Part shown: one piece after another, positions 56,627 through 64,000 of the stretch
Layout of the letters: every line of letters begins with the position of its first letter
How positions within the stretch are numbered: position 1 is the first letter of the stretch
Origin: Alkalihalobacillus sp. TS-13
GTDB taxonomy: Bacteria; Bacillota; Bacilli; Bacillales; Fictibacillaceae
Direction: 5' to 3'
Length of the DNA stretch: 64,000 bases
NCBI RefSeq assembly: GCF_019720915.1
Contig: NZ_JAHKSI010000008.1
Span: forward strand, 1 to 64,000
Program-made: the position numbers and the translations under genes
The notes under the pieces: generated by a model
Databases searched by the model: none
The model's input: the letters and a program-made list of their open reading frames with translations, nothing else
Told to the model about the DNA's origin: nothing

Positions 56627-56916
56627 ACACCGACAACTCCCCCTCAAATTTTCACATTGTGTAATTCTCCATACAATCGTATCCATCAGCATGCCAATTT
56701 GTTACAATATGAGGGAAATTTACAAATAAACAAGGATTTTGTCTATCCATTCCGAAATTATAATAGATGAGACTTTTGCACGTTAAGGGATCGTTCAATT
56801 TAATGGGACAAATCATTGAGATTCAACCTGACATGATTCGATGTGAGTTTCGTCAGGTTTCGGATAAGTTTTACAGGAATCAAGGCAGGTAGATTGCTAG
56901 AGGGGGATTATATTCA
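56627..56916 (+). other. Leader region of the MoxR operon
   Basis: TATAAT at 56759-56764 is a plausible -10, but no good -35 stands at 16-18 bases. AACCTGAC at 56824 and GTCAGGTT at 56853 form an eight-base inverted repeat in the leader. No other structure seen. Confidence 0.45.
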
Positions 56917-57891
56917 ATGGCAGCAAACAACATCAGGTATGAGTCATATCATCCGCGATTAGAACAAATCGTGGAAAACGTAGAGAAAGTAATGGTCGGA
57001 AAGAGAAAAGCGACCGAATTAAGTATCATTTCATTATTGACCGGGGGACACATTTTACTTGAAGATGTGCCTGGTGTCGGGAAAACAATGATGGTCCGTT
57101 CTATCGCTCAATCGGTTGGAGCGAAATTCAATCGGATCCAGTTCACACCCGATCTTTTACCATCGGATTTGACCGGTGTATCCATTTATAACCAAAAGAC
57201 TATGGAATTCGAATTCCGTCCAGGACCGCTTATGGGGAACATTGTGCTCGCCGACGAGATCAATCGGACGTCACCGAAGACACAATCGGCACTTTTAGAG
57301 GCGATGGAGGAACAGAGCATCACTGTTGATGGTTTTACCCATCATTTACCGAAACCATTCTTTGTCATGGCTACACAGAATCCGATTGAATATGAAGGTA
57401 CATATCCGTTGCCTGAAGCGCAGCTGGACCGTTTCCTTCTTAAAATCAATATGGGCTATCCATCTGCGAACGAAGAACTTCAGGTTTTAACAAGAAATGA
57501 GAGGGTGCATCCGATCGATGAGCTGAAGCCTATCCTCCAGCTCGATGATTTGCTTGAATTGCAACAACAGGTGAAGGCTGTCTATGTTGAGGAAACAGTA
57601 AAACAATACATCATCGACATGGTCATCCGGACGAGAAAACACAGCGGAATCCATCTTGGTGTGAGTCCTCGTGGTTCATTAGCGCTCATGAAGACTGCAC
57701 AAGCTTATGCTCTATTGTTGAACAGAGACTATGTCGTACCAGACGATGTGAAATACTTGGCACCACACGTGCTTTGCCACAGGATCATTTTAAAGCCGGA
57801 AGCACGTTTTGATGGGTACACACCAGAAAAGATCGTCGAAGAGATTTTGGAGCGTACGCCAGTCCCGGTGATTAGGAAAGAGAAAGCATGA
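56917..57891 (+). CDS. yeaC: MoxR-family AAA+ ATPase (YeaC)
   Basis: 324 residues. Walker A LLEDVPGVGKTMMVRSIA, Walker B NIVLADEINRTSPKTQSALL, then MEEQSITVDG and the sensor VMATQNPIEYEGTYPLPEAQ. MoxR ATPases act as chaperones for partner complexes with VWA or DUF58 proteins. AGGGGGATT precedes the ATG. It is the first gene of the MoxR-DUF58-transglutaminase operon. The B. subtilis counterpart is yeaC by position. Confidence 0.92.
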   Translation: MAANNIRYESYHPRLEQIVENVEKVMVGKRKATELSIISLLTGGHILLEDVPGVGKTMMVRSIAQSVGAKFNRIQFTPDLLPSDLTGVSIYNQKTMEFEFRPGPLMGNIVLADEINRTSPKTQSALLEAMEEQSITVDGFTHHLPKPFFVMATQNPIEYEGTYPLPEAQLDRFLLKINMGYPSANEELQVLTRNERVHPIDELKPILQLDDLLELQQQVKAVYVEETVKQYIIDMVIRTRKHSGIHLGVSPRGSLALMKTAQAYALLLNRDYVVPDDVKYLAPHVLCHRIILKPEARFDGYTPEKIVEEILERTPVPVIRKEKA

Positions 57892-59153
57892 TACAAAAAC
57901 GACTGGCTAAATACCGCACAATTTTCGGGATCATAGGGATCGTTCTGTTGTTAGGGAGTTCATTTTCCTATGCGATGTTCCAAGGGGGATTCGTTAGCTG
58001 GTTTCTGTTCTATTCCGTACTACCGCTTGTATTATATACCGTCTTCATATTGACATTCCGTCTATCGAGGCTTTCTGTAGAACGGCAGATCAATAAATTG
58101 AATTTCATTGCTGGAGAAAAGATGGAGGTAACCATCACTATTACCAGCGGTTTACCGATTCCGTTGTTCTTTTTAGTGGTGAAAGACGAATTGCCAAGAC
58201 TGATGACTCCACACGCGGATGATCAGGGATACAGCTACCAATCGGGAGCAAAAGCCCTGTTATTCCCACTCTTTAAAAGAAGGATCACCTTCACTTACCT
58301 CGTGAAGCCTGTTCCGCGTGGCATCCATAAGTTCAAATCGGTGACATTGGAATCAGGGGACTTGTTTGGTTTCATTTCAAAATCGGTACAAATTCCATTG
58401 AAGAAAACAATACAAGTTTATCCGAAGACACATTCTTTGGCAGGTTGGAATATATTCGAAACCCATCCTTCTGGAATGAAACGTGCTGGAAAGCAAGCCC
58501 AGCAAGATTTCACTTCTGCTGTGAGCATACGGGATTATACACCAGGGGATAAGCTGAGCTGGCTGCACTGGAAAGCGACAGCACGGTCGAACAAGCTGGT
58601 GACGAAGGTATTTGAAACGCAGCGGAATGATGATTTCGTCATTTTCCTTGATGGAAGCCATCCAAGCTATCAACGGAATGGGCAGCAGTCGTTTGAAAGG
58701 GCAGTCTCTCTCGCTGCTTCGATATTGAAGTATTCGATCAGTAAAGGGACATCCGTCGAATTCCACAGCGTTTCGAAAGAGCATACGAACATGTCATTTC
58801 AATCAGGTCAAAACTTCGAAGCCAAGCTCATGTACCATCTTGCCAGAATACAGCCTGATACGAAAACACCGCTCTCAAATGTTTTGAAAAGGGAAGTTCA
58901 TGAGATGTCGAAGGGTGTTTCGGTCCTTATCATCAGTCCGGATCTATCAGATACATTCGTGCATACGATTGAGCGAATGGCTGCGAATAAAATACAGACG
59001 ATTTTCTTTTATATTGCGAAGCAGAAAATCCTGTCGGATGAAGAAAAACATCTTTTGGCCAGGCTACGCGCACGCGAGATCACCGTTTATCCAGTGAATC
59101 ATGACGACTTTAGTGAAATCGTGAAGGCAGGTGTTAAAAATGCCACAGTATGA
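57888..59153 (+). CDS. yeaD: DUF58 domain membrane protein (YeaD)
   Basis: 421 residues. Two N-terminal membrane helices (about 12-60), then a long cytoplasmic or extracytoplasmic part with the DUF58 core SIRDYTPGDKLSWLHWKATA near residue 215 and a VWA-like end. Its start overlaps the yeaC stop as ATGA, and its own end overlaps the next gene. Likely a partner of the MoxR ATPase; the biochemical role is not known. Confidence 0.9.
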   Translation: MIQKRLAKYRTIFGIIGIVLLLGSSFSYAMFQGGFVSWFLFYSVLPLVLYTVFILTFRLSRLSVERQINKLNFIAGEKMEVTITITSGLPIPLFFLVVKDELPRLMTPHADDQGYSYQSGAKALLFPLFKRRITFTYLVKPVPRGIHKFKSVTLESGDLFGFISKSVQIPLKKTIQVYPKTHSLAGWNIFETHPSGMKRAGKQAQQDFTSAVSIRDYTPGDKLSWLHWKATARSNKLVTKVFETQRNDDFVIFLDGSHPSYQRNGQQSFERAVSLAASILKYSISKGTSVEFHSVSKEHTNMSFQSGQNFEAKLMYHLARIQPDTKTPLSNVLKREVHEMSKGVSVLIISPDLSDTFVHTIERMAANKIQTIFFYIAKQKILSDEEKHLLARLRAREITVYPVNHDDFSEIVKAGVKNATV

Positions 59154-61359
59154 GAATGAGCAAAAGTTTTCGGTGGGTTCATTCCTCTTATATATGCTTG
59201 GATTTCTGTTGTTTTGGGAATGGCTGCGTCCATTGTCGACATTTACAAATACGGATTACCTGTCAATTTTCGTCTTGTTTTCAGCCTTTCTTTTTACACT
59301 CTCATACTTTGAACTATCCATTTGGGTGGCATTCCCGATCAAGCTTTTGGCGCTAGCCTATGCCTTGCACTCAATCTATTTTCCAATCTCTTTTTTCGAT
59401 TTCCAATGGGTGAGCTATCTGTTGAACGATCTTGCAGGGAGCCTAAAAAACGCGTTTTCACGTGATTGGGAAGGTATGACCAGCATCAGCAGAACGTTTT
59501 TGTTCCTGGTCTTGTTATGGCTGATCAGCTATTTGATGCATTACTGGCTGATGCAGGCGCGCAGAATATTTCTGTTTTTCATCATAACGGTTCTATATGT
59601 AACTGTAGTTGATACATTCACAATGTATGATGCTTCAATTGCAATCGTGCGGACAGTGATCATCGGTTTCGTACTCTTAGGAATCCTTAGGTTCATACGG
59701 ATCATTGAATTGAAGGGATTCAGAGTCCACCAACATCAGTTTCCGCTTATGTGGATCGTGCCGTTGGCGATATTGATTGCATTTTCTTCTGTCCTTGGTT
59801 ATCTCGCTCCAAAAGCTGCACCACAATGGCCAGATCCAGTACCATTTATTACTGCTGTCGGAAACCAGACAGAAGAAGGGGATGGACCAGGTAATGGCGG
59901 AGGGATCCAAAAGATCGGCTATGGAACGAACGACAGCCGGCTGGGTGGCCCATTCGTGTATGATGACAACCCGGTATTCATGACGACGATCGAGGAACTG
60001 CACTACTGGCGAGTGGAATCGAAAGAAGTTTATACAGGATTGGGCTGGGATACTGAGCCTGCAGATCCTCCGAGTGAAACCGTTCAACCGAATGATGTGT
60101 CACTCGATTCCGTTCACGCTGTCACCTACGATAACAATGTACGTTCAGAAAATTTGACAGCAAAGGTTGAAGTTTTAAGGAATAACCCGTATCCATTCAT
60201 TGTTTATCCTGGCGAACTTCAGTCTGTTGAAAGCGAAGAGAACCGGGATTACCAGATGAATACGATAACCAATAAATTGATGACATTCGAACAAGCGGGG
60301 GAATCCGGACTAGAGGAATATACAATCAATTATAAGGTACCGGAGTTTTCTGAAGAAATGCTGAAGAACAGCAGTACCGATTATCCAGCTGAAATAACGG
60401 AACGCTATCTTCAGCTTCCCGAGGATCTCCCGGAAGAAATCCAAGAGCTCACGGAAGAAATCACCGCAGATGAAGAGGATCCTTACGGCAAGGCAAAAGC
60501 TGTGGAGGGGTATTTTTCAGCTAATGGATTTTCATATAACACGACAGATGTAGCAGTTCCAGGCCGTAATGATGATTATGTCGCCCAATTCTTGTTCGAA
60601 TCGAAGCTTGGCTATTGTGATAACTTCTCGTCTTCCATGGCTGTCATGCTGCGGACGATTGGGATTCCGACACGCTGGGTCAAGGGATTCACCCGTGGGG
60701 ACTATGAACAGACACTCGAAGATGGACGTCGTATGTACCAAGTCACGAATTCAAACGCTCACTCCTGGGTGGAAGTCTATTTTGAAGGGGTCGGCTGGGT
60801 TCCATTTGAACCGACACAAGGATTTTTGGACTTGCCTAACTTTGTGAGTGATTATGAGGAAGACAATACAGAAGTGGATTCGCCTGAAGAAAATGATCAA
60901 CAGGAAGAACAGGCTCGAAACGAGGAAGACTCTTCTGGATCCTCTGGTTTTCAGTTCCCAATCAATCTCGACAAAGTCCTCACATGGTTGAAATGGACTT
61001 CGTTGACGCTTGTGACGCTGTTGGTAATTTCAGGTATAGTTGGATTCATGACCCGTAAAAATTGGCTGCATAAATACTTCCTGTGGCGGTACAGAAAACG
61101 GAAGGATGGGGATGAGCGTGTATTTAATGATGCTTACCATCGACTGCTTTGGTTGCTTGAGCAATACGGGATCAAGAAGCGTCCGCAGCAAACCTTGCGT
61201 GAGTATGCATTGGAAGTCGACCGTTACCTTGATACGGGAGATATGAGGATCTTGACGAAGAAATACGAGCATACCCGTTATAGCAACGACCCAAATCAAG
61301 TGGATTGGTCTGACTCGAAGGAATTGTGGGAAAATTTAATTAAAAAGATACAACCTTGA
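59140..61359 (+). CDS. yebA: Membrane-bound transglutaminase-like protein (YebA)
   Basis: 739 residues. Five or more N-terminal membrane helices up to about residue 215, then an extracytoplasmic transglutaminase-like domain: SKLGYCDNFSSSMAVMLRTIG (Cys), NAHSWVEVYFEGVGWVPFEPT (His and Asp-type region). A membrane helix near residue 620 (WTSLTLVTLLVISGIVGFM) and a C-terminal cytoplasmic DUF4129-like part follow. The frame opens at a GTG at 59131, but AGGTG suits the ATG at 59140. The catalytic triad seems complete. It probably works on cell-surface proteins or peptides with YeaC and YeaD. Confidence 0.9.
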   Translation: MPQYENEQKFSVGSFLLYMLGFLLFWEWLRPLSTFTNTDYLSIFVLFSAFLFTLSYFELSIWVAFPIKLLALAYALHSIYFPISFFDFQWVSYLLNDLAGSLKNAFSRDWEGMTSISRTFLFLVLLWLISYLMHYWLMQARRIFLFFIITVLYVTVVDTFTMYDASIAIVRTVIIGFVLLGILRFIRIIELKGFRVHQHQFPLMWIVPLAILIAFSSVLGYLAPKAAPQWPDPVPFITAVGNQTEEGDGPGNGGGIQKIGYGTNDSRLGGPFVYDDNPVFMTTIEELHYWRVESKEVYTGLGWDTEPADPPSETVQPNDVSLDSVHAVTYDNNVRSENLTAKVEVLRNNPYPFIVYPGELQSVESEENRDYQMNTITNKLMTFEQAGESGLEEYTINYKVPEFSEEMLKNSSTDYPAEITERYLQLPEDLPEEIQELTEEITADEEDPYGKAKAVEGYFSANGFSYNTTDVAVPGRNDDYVAQFLFESKLGYCDNFSSSMAVMLRTIGIPTRWVKGFTRGDYEQTLEDGRRMYQVTNSNAHSWVEVYFEGVGWVPFEPTQGFLDLPNFVSDYEEDNTEVDSPEENDQQEEQARNEEDSSGSSGFQFPINLDKVLTWLKWTSLTLVTLLVISGIVGFMTRKNWLHKYFLWRYRKRKDGDERVFNDAYHRLLWLLEQYGIKKRPQQTLREYALEVDRYLDTGDMRILTKKYEHTRYSNDPNQVDWSDSKELWENLIKKIQP

Positions 61360-61384
61360 CCGCGCCATAGGCGACTGTTAGAAT
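61356..61384 (+). promoter_or_regulatory. Sigma-A promoter of guaA
   Basis: TTGACC at 61356-61361 (overlapping the yebA stop codon), 17 bases, TAGAAT at 61379-61384. It reads into the purine riboswitch. Confidence 0.75.
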
Positions 61385-61412
61385 ATATCCATATTTTATA
61401 CGGATAACTCTA

Positions 61413-61548
61413 CTCCCTTCATATATGTTCGGGGATATGGTCCGAATGTTTCTACCAGATCACCTTAAATGATCTGACTATGGAGGCAGGCCTGTTTGTG
61501 CATGTCAACCAGAACCCTGCCTTCATTGGTCTGGGTTCTTTTTCTTTT
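61413..61548 (+). ncRNA. Guanine riboswitch upstream of guaA
   Basis: The aptamer runs 61413-61487 with ATATGGTCCGAATGTTTCTACC and CTTAAATGATCTGACTATGG elements (J1/2, J2/3, L3, J3/1). The C in GACTATGG marks guanine specificity; adenine members have T there. The expression platform is a terminator with AGAACCC at 61511-61517 and GGGTTCT at 61533-61539 followed by T. High guanine should stop transcription of guaA. Confidence 0.92.
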
Positions 61549-61683
61549 GTTATTCTCAAGTGTTGCTTTCGCGAAATTCACTCCCTTTCCGCGGGCGATC
61601 CGCAAGCCTCCTCACGAGTTCCTCGCTGCGGGGTCTCGCTTGGCTCGCTATTCCCGCAGGAGTGTCATGAATTTCTCTTAAGA
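61548..61683. repeat. Dispersed Bacillaceae repeat, copy 4 (inverted)
   Basis: ATTCACTCCCTTTCCGCGG, GATCCGCAAGCCTCCTCACG and ATTCCCGCAGGAGTGTCATG are the reverse complement of copies 1 and 2. It is the best-preserved copy. It pushes guaA about 230 bases away from its riboswitch terminator. Confidence 0.8.
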
Positions 61684-61779
61684 AAAGTCGATGCAATAAT
61701 AAATGGATCAGAATGAAGGGTAGTACGATTCGGGATAGTAGACAAACTAAATAATAGATCCGTTAGAGAGGTGGCTGAC

Positions 61780-63318
61780 ATGAATTCAACTGAAGAAACG
61801 ATTATCGTACTGGACTTTGGCGGCCAGTACAATCAATTGATTACAAGACGTATCCGTGACCTTGGGGTTTATAGTGAGCTCCATTCACACAAAATCACTG
61901 CAGAAAAGATCAAGGAACTGAATCCGACAGGGATCATTTTCTCAGGAGGGCCGAACAGCGCCTATACGCCTGACTCTCCAAAATGTGATGAGCGAATTTT
62001 CGAGTTGGGCATTCCGATTCTGGGCATTTGCTATGGGATGCAATTGATGACGCATCACTTCGGGGGGAAGGTTGAAAAAGCGAACCATCGTGAATACGGA
62101 AAAGCGACGGTTGCTTTGCGAAATTACAACGACCTGTACAAGGACCTGCCTGAAGAACAAACAGTATGGATGAGCCATGGTGATTTGGTTGTAGCTCCTC
62201 CAGAAGGGTTCCAGACGGATGTCACAAGTCCTTCATGTCCCGTAGCTGGCATGAGCGATCCATCACGTAACCTGTATGGCGTTCAATTCCATCCTGAAGT
62301 AAGACACAGTGAATCCGGGATTGAATTGTTAAAGAACTTTGTCATGAACATCTGTAAGTGTGAAGCACTCTGGTCGATGGAGAACTTCATCGAGGATGAA
62401 ATCGAGAAGGTCAGGGAAATCGTCGGGGATAAGAAAGTCCTTTGCGCCCTCAGTGGTGGAGTCGATTCTTCTGTTGTCGCAGCACTCATCCATAAGGCTA
62501 TCGGTGACCAGCTTGTCTGTATGTTCGTCGACCATGGATTGCTGCGTAAAGGGGAAGCAGACAGCGTCATGAAAACATTCGGTGAATCGTTCAATATGAA
62601 CCTCATCAAAATTGATGCAAAGGATCGTTTCTTAGGAAAATTGAAGGGTGTAACTGACCCAGAACAGAAACGGAAAATCATCGGGAACGAATTCATCTAT
62701 GTGTTCGATGAAGAAGCCTCCAAGCTTGAAGGAATCGATTATCTTGCGCAAGGAACGTTGTATACCGATATCATCGAGAGCGGTACAGATACAGCCCAAA
62801 CGATCAAATCACACCATAATGTCGGCGGTTTGCCAGAAGATATGAAGTTCCAATTGATCGAGCCGTTGAATGCTCTATTCAAGGATGAAGTTCGTAAAGT
62901 CGGTACCGAATTAGGACTACCGGATGATATCGTCTGGCGTCAGCCGTTCCCTGGACCGGGACTTGGAATTCGTGTCCTTGGAGAGGTAACGGAAGAAAAG
63001 CTGAAGATCGTGCGTGATTCGGATGCAATTTTAAGAGAAGAAATCAAGAATGCAGGATTGGACCGTGAAATCTGGCAATACTTCACTGCACTTCCGAACA
63101 TGAGAAGTGTCGGTGTCATGGGTGATATGAGGACCTATGACTATACAGTCGGCATTCGTGCAGTTACTTCCATTGACGGGATGACTTCCGATTGGGCGCG
63201 TATCCCATGGGAAGTCCTTGAACGTATTTCAAATCGGATCGTCAACGAAGTCGATCATGTGAATCGTATTGTCTATGACGTCACCTCTAAGCCGCCATCT
63301 ACAATCGAATGGGAATAA
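61780..63318 (+). CDS. guaA: GMP synthase (glutamine-hydrolysing)
   Basis: Converts XMP to GMP using glutamine and ATP. 512 residues. The class I glutaminase domain has [16 protein letters not shown] (Cys) and [12 protein letters not shown] (His, Glu). The synthetase P-loop [15 protein letters not shown] is near residue 225, and the C-terminus has the dimer domain ending [18 protein letters not shown] fits the ATG at 61780; a GTG at 61771 is also in frame. Controlled by the guanine riboswitch upstream. guaA is a known island target in other Firmicutes; here its 3' end is intact and leads straight to pbuG. Confidence 0.97.
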   Translation: MNSTEETIIVLDFGGQYNQLITRRIRDLGVYSELHSHKITAEKIKELNPTGIIFSGGPNSAYTPDSPKCDERIFELGIPILGICYGMQLMTHHFGGKVEKANHREYGKATVALRNYNDLYKDLPEEQTVWMSHGDLVVAPPEGFQTDVTSPSCPVAGMSDPSRNLYGVQFHPEVRHSESGIELLKNFVMNICKCEALWSMENFIEDEIEKVREIVGDKKVLCALSGGVDSSVVAALIHKAIGDQLVCMFVDHGLLRKGEADSVMKTFGESFNMNLIKIDAKDRFLGKLKGVTDPEQKRKIIGNEFIYVFDEEASKLEGIDYLAQGTLYTDIIESGTDTAQTIKSHHNVGGLPEDMKFQLIEPLNALFKDEVRKVGTELGLPDDIVWRQPFPGPGLGIRVLGEVTEEKLKIVRDSDAILREEIKNAGLDREIWQYFTALPNMRSVGVMGDMRTYDYTVGIRAVTSIDGMTSDWARIPWEVLERISNRIVNEVDHVNRIVYDVTSKPPSTIEWE

Positions 63319-63420
63319 ACGAAATCAACGGATTTATGTTTAAAATAGACCGTGGATGTGTGAACGCGGAAGAAAGCGAACAATAGCAATCACCAAGATA
63401 ATGAATGTTCGGTTTTTCTG

Positions 63421-63449
63421 TTGACATTTTTCGTCAATCGCATTACACT
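63421..63449 (+). promoter_or_regulatory. Sigma-A promoter of the purine permease gene
   Basis: TTGACA at 63421-63426, 17 bases, TACACT at 63444-63449, just before the second purine riboswitch. Confidence 0.75.
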
Positions 63450-63471
63450 AATGAAAAATAAAGAGTAATAA

Positions 63472-63634
63472 CATCATCGTATAATGTCGGGGATATGGCC
63501 CGAAAGTTTCTACCAGGCACCGTAAATAGCTTGACTACGAGGGATGGTTCATTCGGGACAACCTTGATTGATTTGGTCTGTTCTATTCCCTTGTTTGTCA
63601 AAGCTTCAGGTATCATGCCTGAAGCTTTTTTTGA
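63472..63634 (+). ncRNA. Guanine riboswitch upstream of the purine permease
   Basis: Aptamer 63472-63547: CATC and GATG close P1 with TCGTA/TACGA. ATATGGCCCGAAAGTTTCTACC and CGTAAATAGCTTGACTACGA follow the purine class, with C in GACTACG for guanine. The terminator is AAAGCTTCAGG, loop TATCAT, GCCTGAAGCTTT plus T at 63600-63634. It should shut off the permease when guanine is high. Confidence 0.92.
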
Positions 63635-63646
63635 TTTTTTGTCAGT

Positions 63647-63752
63647 GCCAGGCACCGTTCGTGGGGCCTTGGTACGTAAGGGTTTTGAAAGTGTGCCTGG
63701 CACCGTCTGAGAACCCTTGGTACCATTGACTTCTTTTTTGGTGCCAGGCACC
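63647..63752. repeat. GTGCCAGGCAC palindromes, three copies
   Basis: GTGCCAGGCACCG at about 63647, GTGCCTGGCACCG at about 63692 and GGTGCCAGGCACCGG at about 63740, with TTGGTAC-type companions between. They lie between the riboswitch terminator and the permease gene and produce a spurious VPGT-repeat frame on both strands. Two further copies are at 2833-2911. Confidence 0.85.
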
Positions 63753-63791
63753 GGGGAAGTACAGAGGATGAGGAAAAGGAGTGTTTGGGGA

Positions 63792-64000
63792 ATGGATCGT
63801 TTTTTTGGATTTAAGGAGTATGGAACAACATATAGAAAAGAGTTCATCGCTGGTCTTACTACGTTCTTATCTATGGCTTATATTTTATTCGTCAACCCTG
63901 CGATTCTAGGGGATGCAGGGATGGACAAAGGGGCTGTCTTCGTAGCGACGGCTCTTGCAGCAGCAATCGGTACCCTTGTGATGGGATTATTGGCGAACTA
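63792..64000 (+). CDS. pbuG: Purine (guanine/hypoxanthine) permease, partial
   Basis: Runs off the right edge; the first 69 residues are present. [20 protein letters not shown], then [20 protein letters not shown] is the AzgA/PbuG-type NCS2 N-terminus with the first membrane segment, and a second begins at [24 protein letters not shown] lies 11 bases before the ATG. The guanine riboswitch and the guaA neighbour support purine uptake. The symbol rests on family and gene order; a PbuO-like paralogue is possible. Confidence 0.88.
   Translation, partial: MDRFFGFKEYGTTYRKEFIAGLTTFLSMAYILFVNPAILGDAGMDKGAVFVATALAAAIGTLVMGLLAN

Noticed and set aside
61780-63318. Island insertion at the guaA 3' end
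   Set aside because: guaA is a known target elsewhere, but here its end is followed directly by the conserved purine riboswitch and permease, with no duplicated end.
63511-63523. Riboswitch sequence CCAGGCACCGT equals part of the GTGCCAGGCACCG palindrome
   Set aside because: The aptamer consensus itself reads close to this in loop 3, so the likeness is probably coincidence.
63443-63847. 134-codon minus-strand frame and a 71-codon plus frame with VPGT repeats
   Set aside because: The repeated peptide comes from the GTGCCAGGCAC palindromes, and the frames overlap the riboswitch and pbuG.

Overview
The window is a chromosomal segment of a low-to-mid GC Bacillaceae bacterium. Evidence: Shine-Dalgarno sites of the AGGAGG type, sigma-A promoters, CIRCE, T-box and purine riboswitches, and a gene order that follows Bacillus subtilis closely (thiL-tsaE-tsaB-rimI-tsaD, ydiF, moaC, rex, tatA-tatC, ydiK-ydiL, groES-groEL, then yeaC-yeaD-yebA, guaA, pbuG). 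I cannot name the species from the sequence alone.

Layout. (1) 1-3200: the 5S rRNA that ends an rRNA operon, a 52-bp tandem repeat, a Cys/Met-metabolism PLP enzyme, initiator tRNA-Met and tRNA-Asp, and a repeat-rich spacer. (2) 3124-15810: a ten-gene branched-chain amino acid operon, ilvE-ilvD-[T-box]-ilvB-ilvN-ilvC-leuA-leuB-leuC-leuD-ilvA. It has a cre-like site, a sigma-A promoter and a CodY-like box in front, and a leucine-type T-box inside the operon. (3) 16047-26593: thiL, the t6A genes tsaE, tsaB and tsaD with rimI, a DnaA-box cluster, the ABC-F protein YdiF, moaC, rex, a minimal Tat system, and the membrane proteins YdiK and YdiL. (4) 26740-28799: CIRCE-controlled groESL.

(5) About 28800-53990 is accessory DNA inserted between groEL and the conserved yeaC-guaA block. 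A 21-bp sequence at the 3' end of groEL (28789-28809) recurs exactly at 53970-53990, and a shorter piece of the groEL end lies at 49350-49364. This looks like two islands stacked at one attachment site. A wrecked tyrosine-recombinase N-terminus sits at 38451-38526. Cargo A is a carbohydrate locus: a LacI regulator, a GH13 alpha-glucosidase, a sugar ABC importer without its own ATPase, a secreted GH97 enzyme, and two secreted beta-propeller paralogues. Four GTAARCGTTTAC operators tie the forward-strand genes together. Cargo B is AT-rich: a GltS-type carrier, an ornithine-cyclodeaminase family protein and an RpiR regulator. Cargo C is a BCCT transporter, a TetR repressor and a CocE-type hydrolase behind a double palindromic operator.

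(6) 54080-56460: a MerR-like/DUF3967 coiled-coil protein surrounded by repeated ATATCG-N5-CGATAT palindromes (a possible DNA-segregation or anchoring module), a two-TM potassium channel and a WGxxGxxG small protein. (7) 56917-64000: MoxR-DUF58-transglutaminase operon, then guaA and the start of a purine permease, each preceded by its own guanine riboswitch.

Spacers carry several repeat families: a two-hairpin element with five copies between 15.8 and 25.5 kb, three unrelated 21-bp-period arrays, two 52-bp-period arrays, a dispersed element with four copies, and GTGCCAGGCAC palindromes near both ends.
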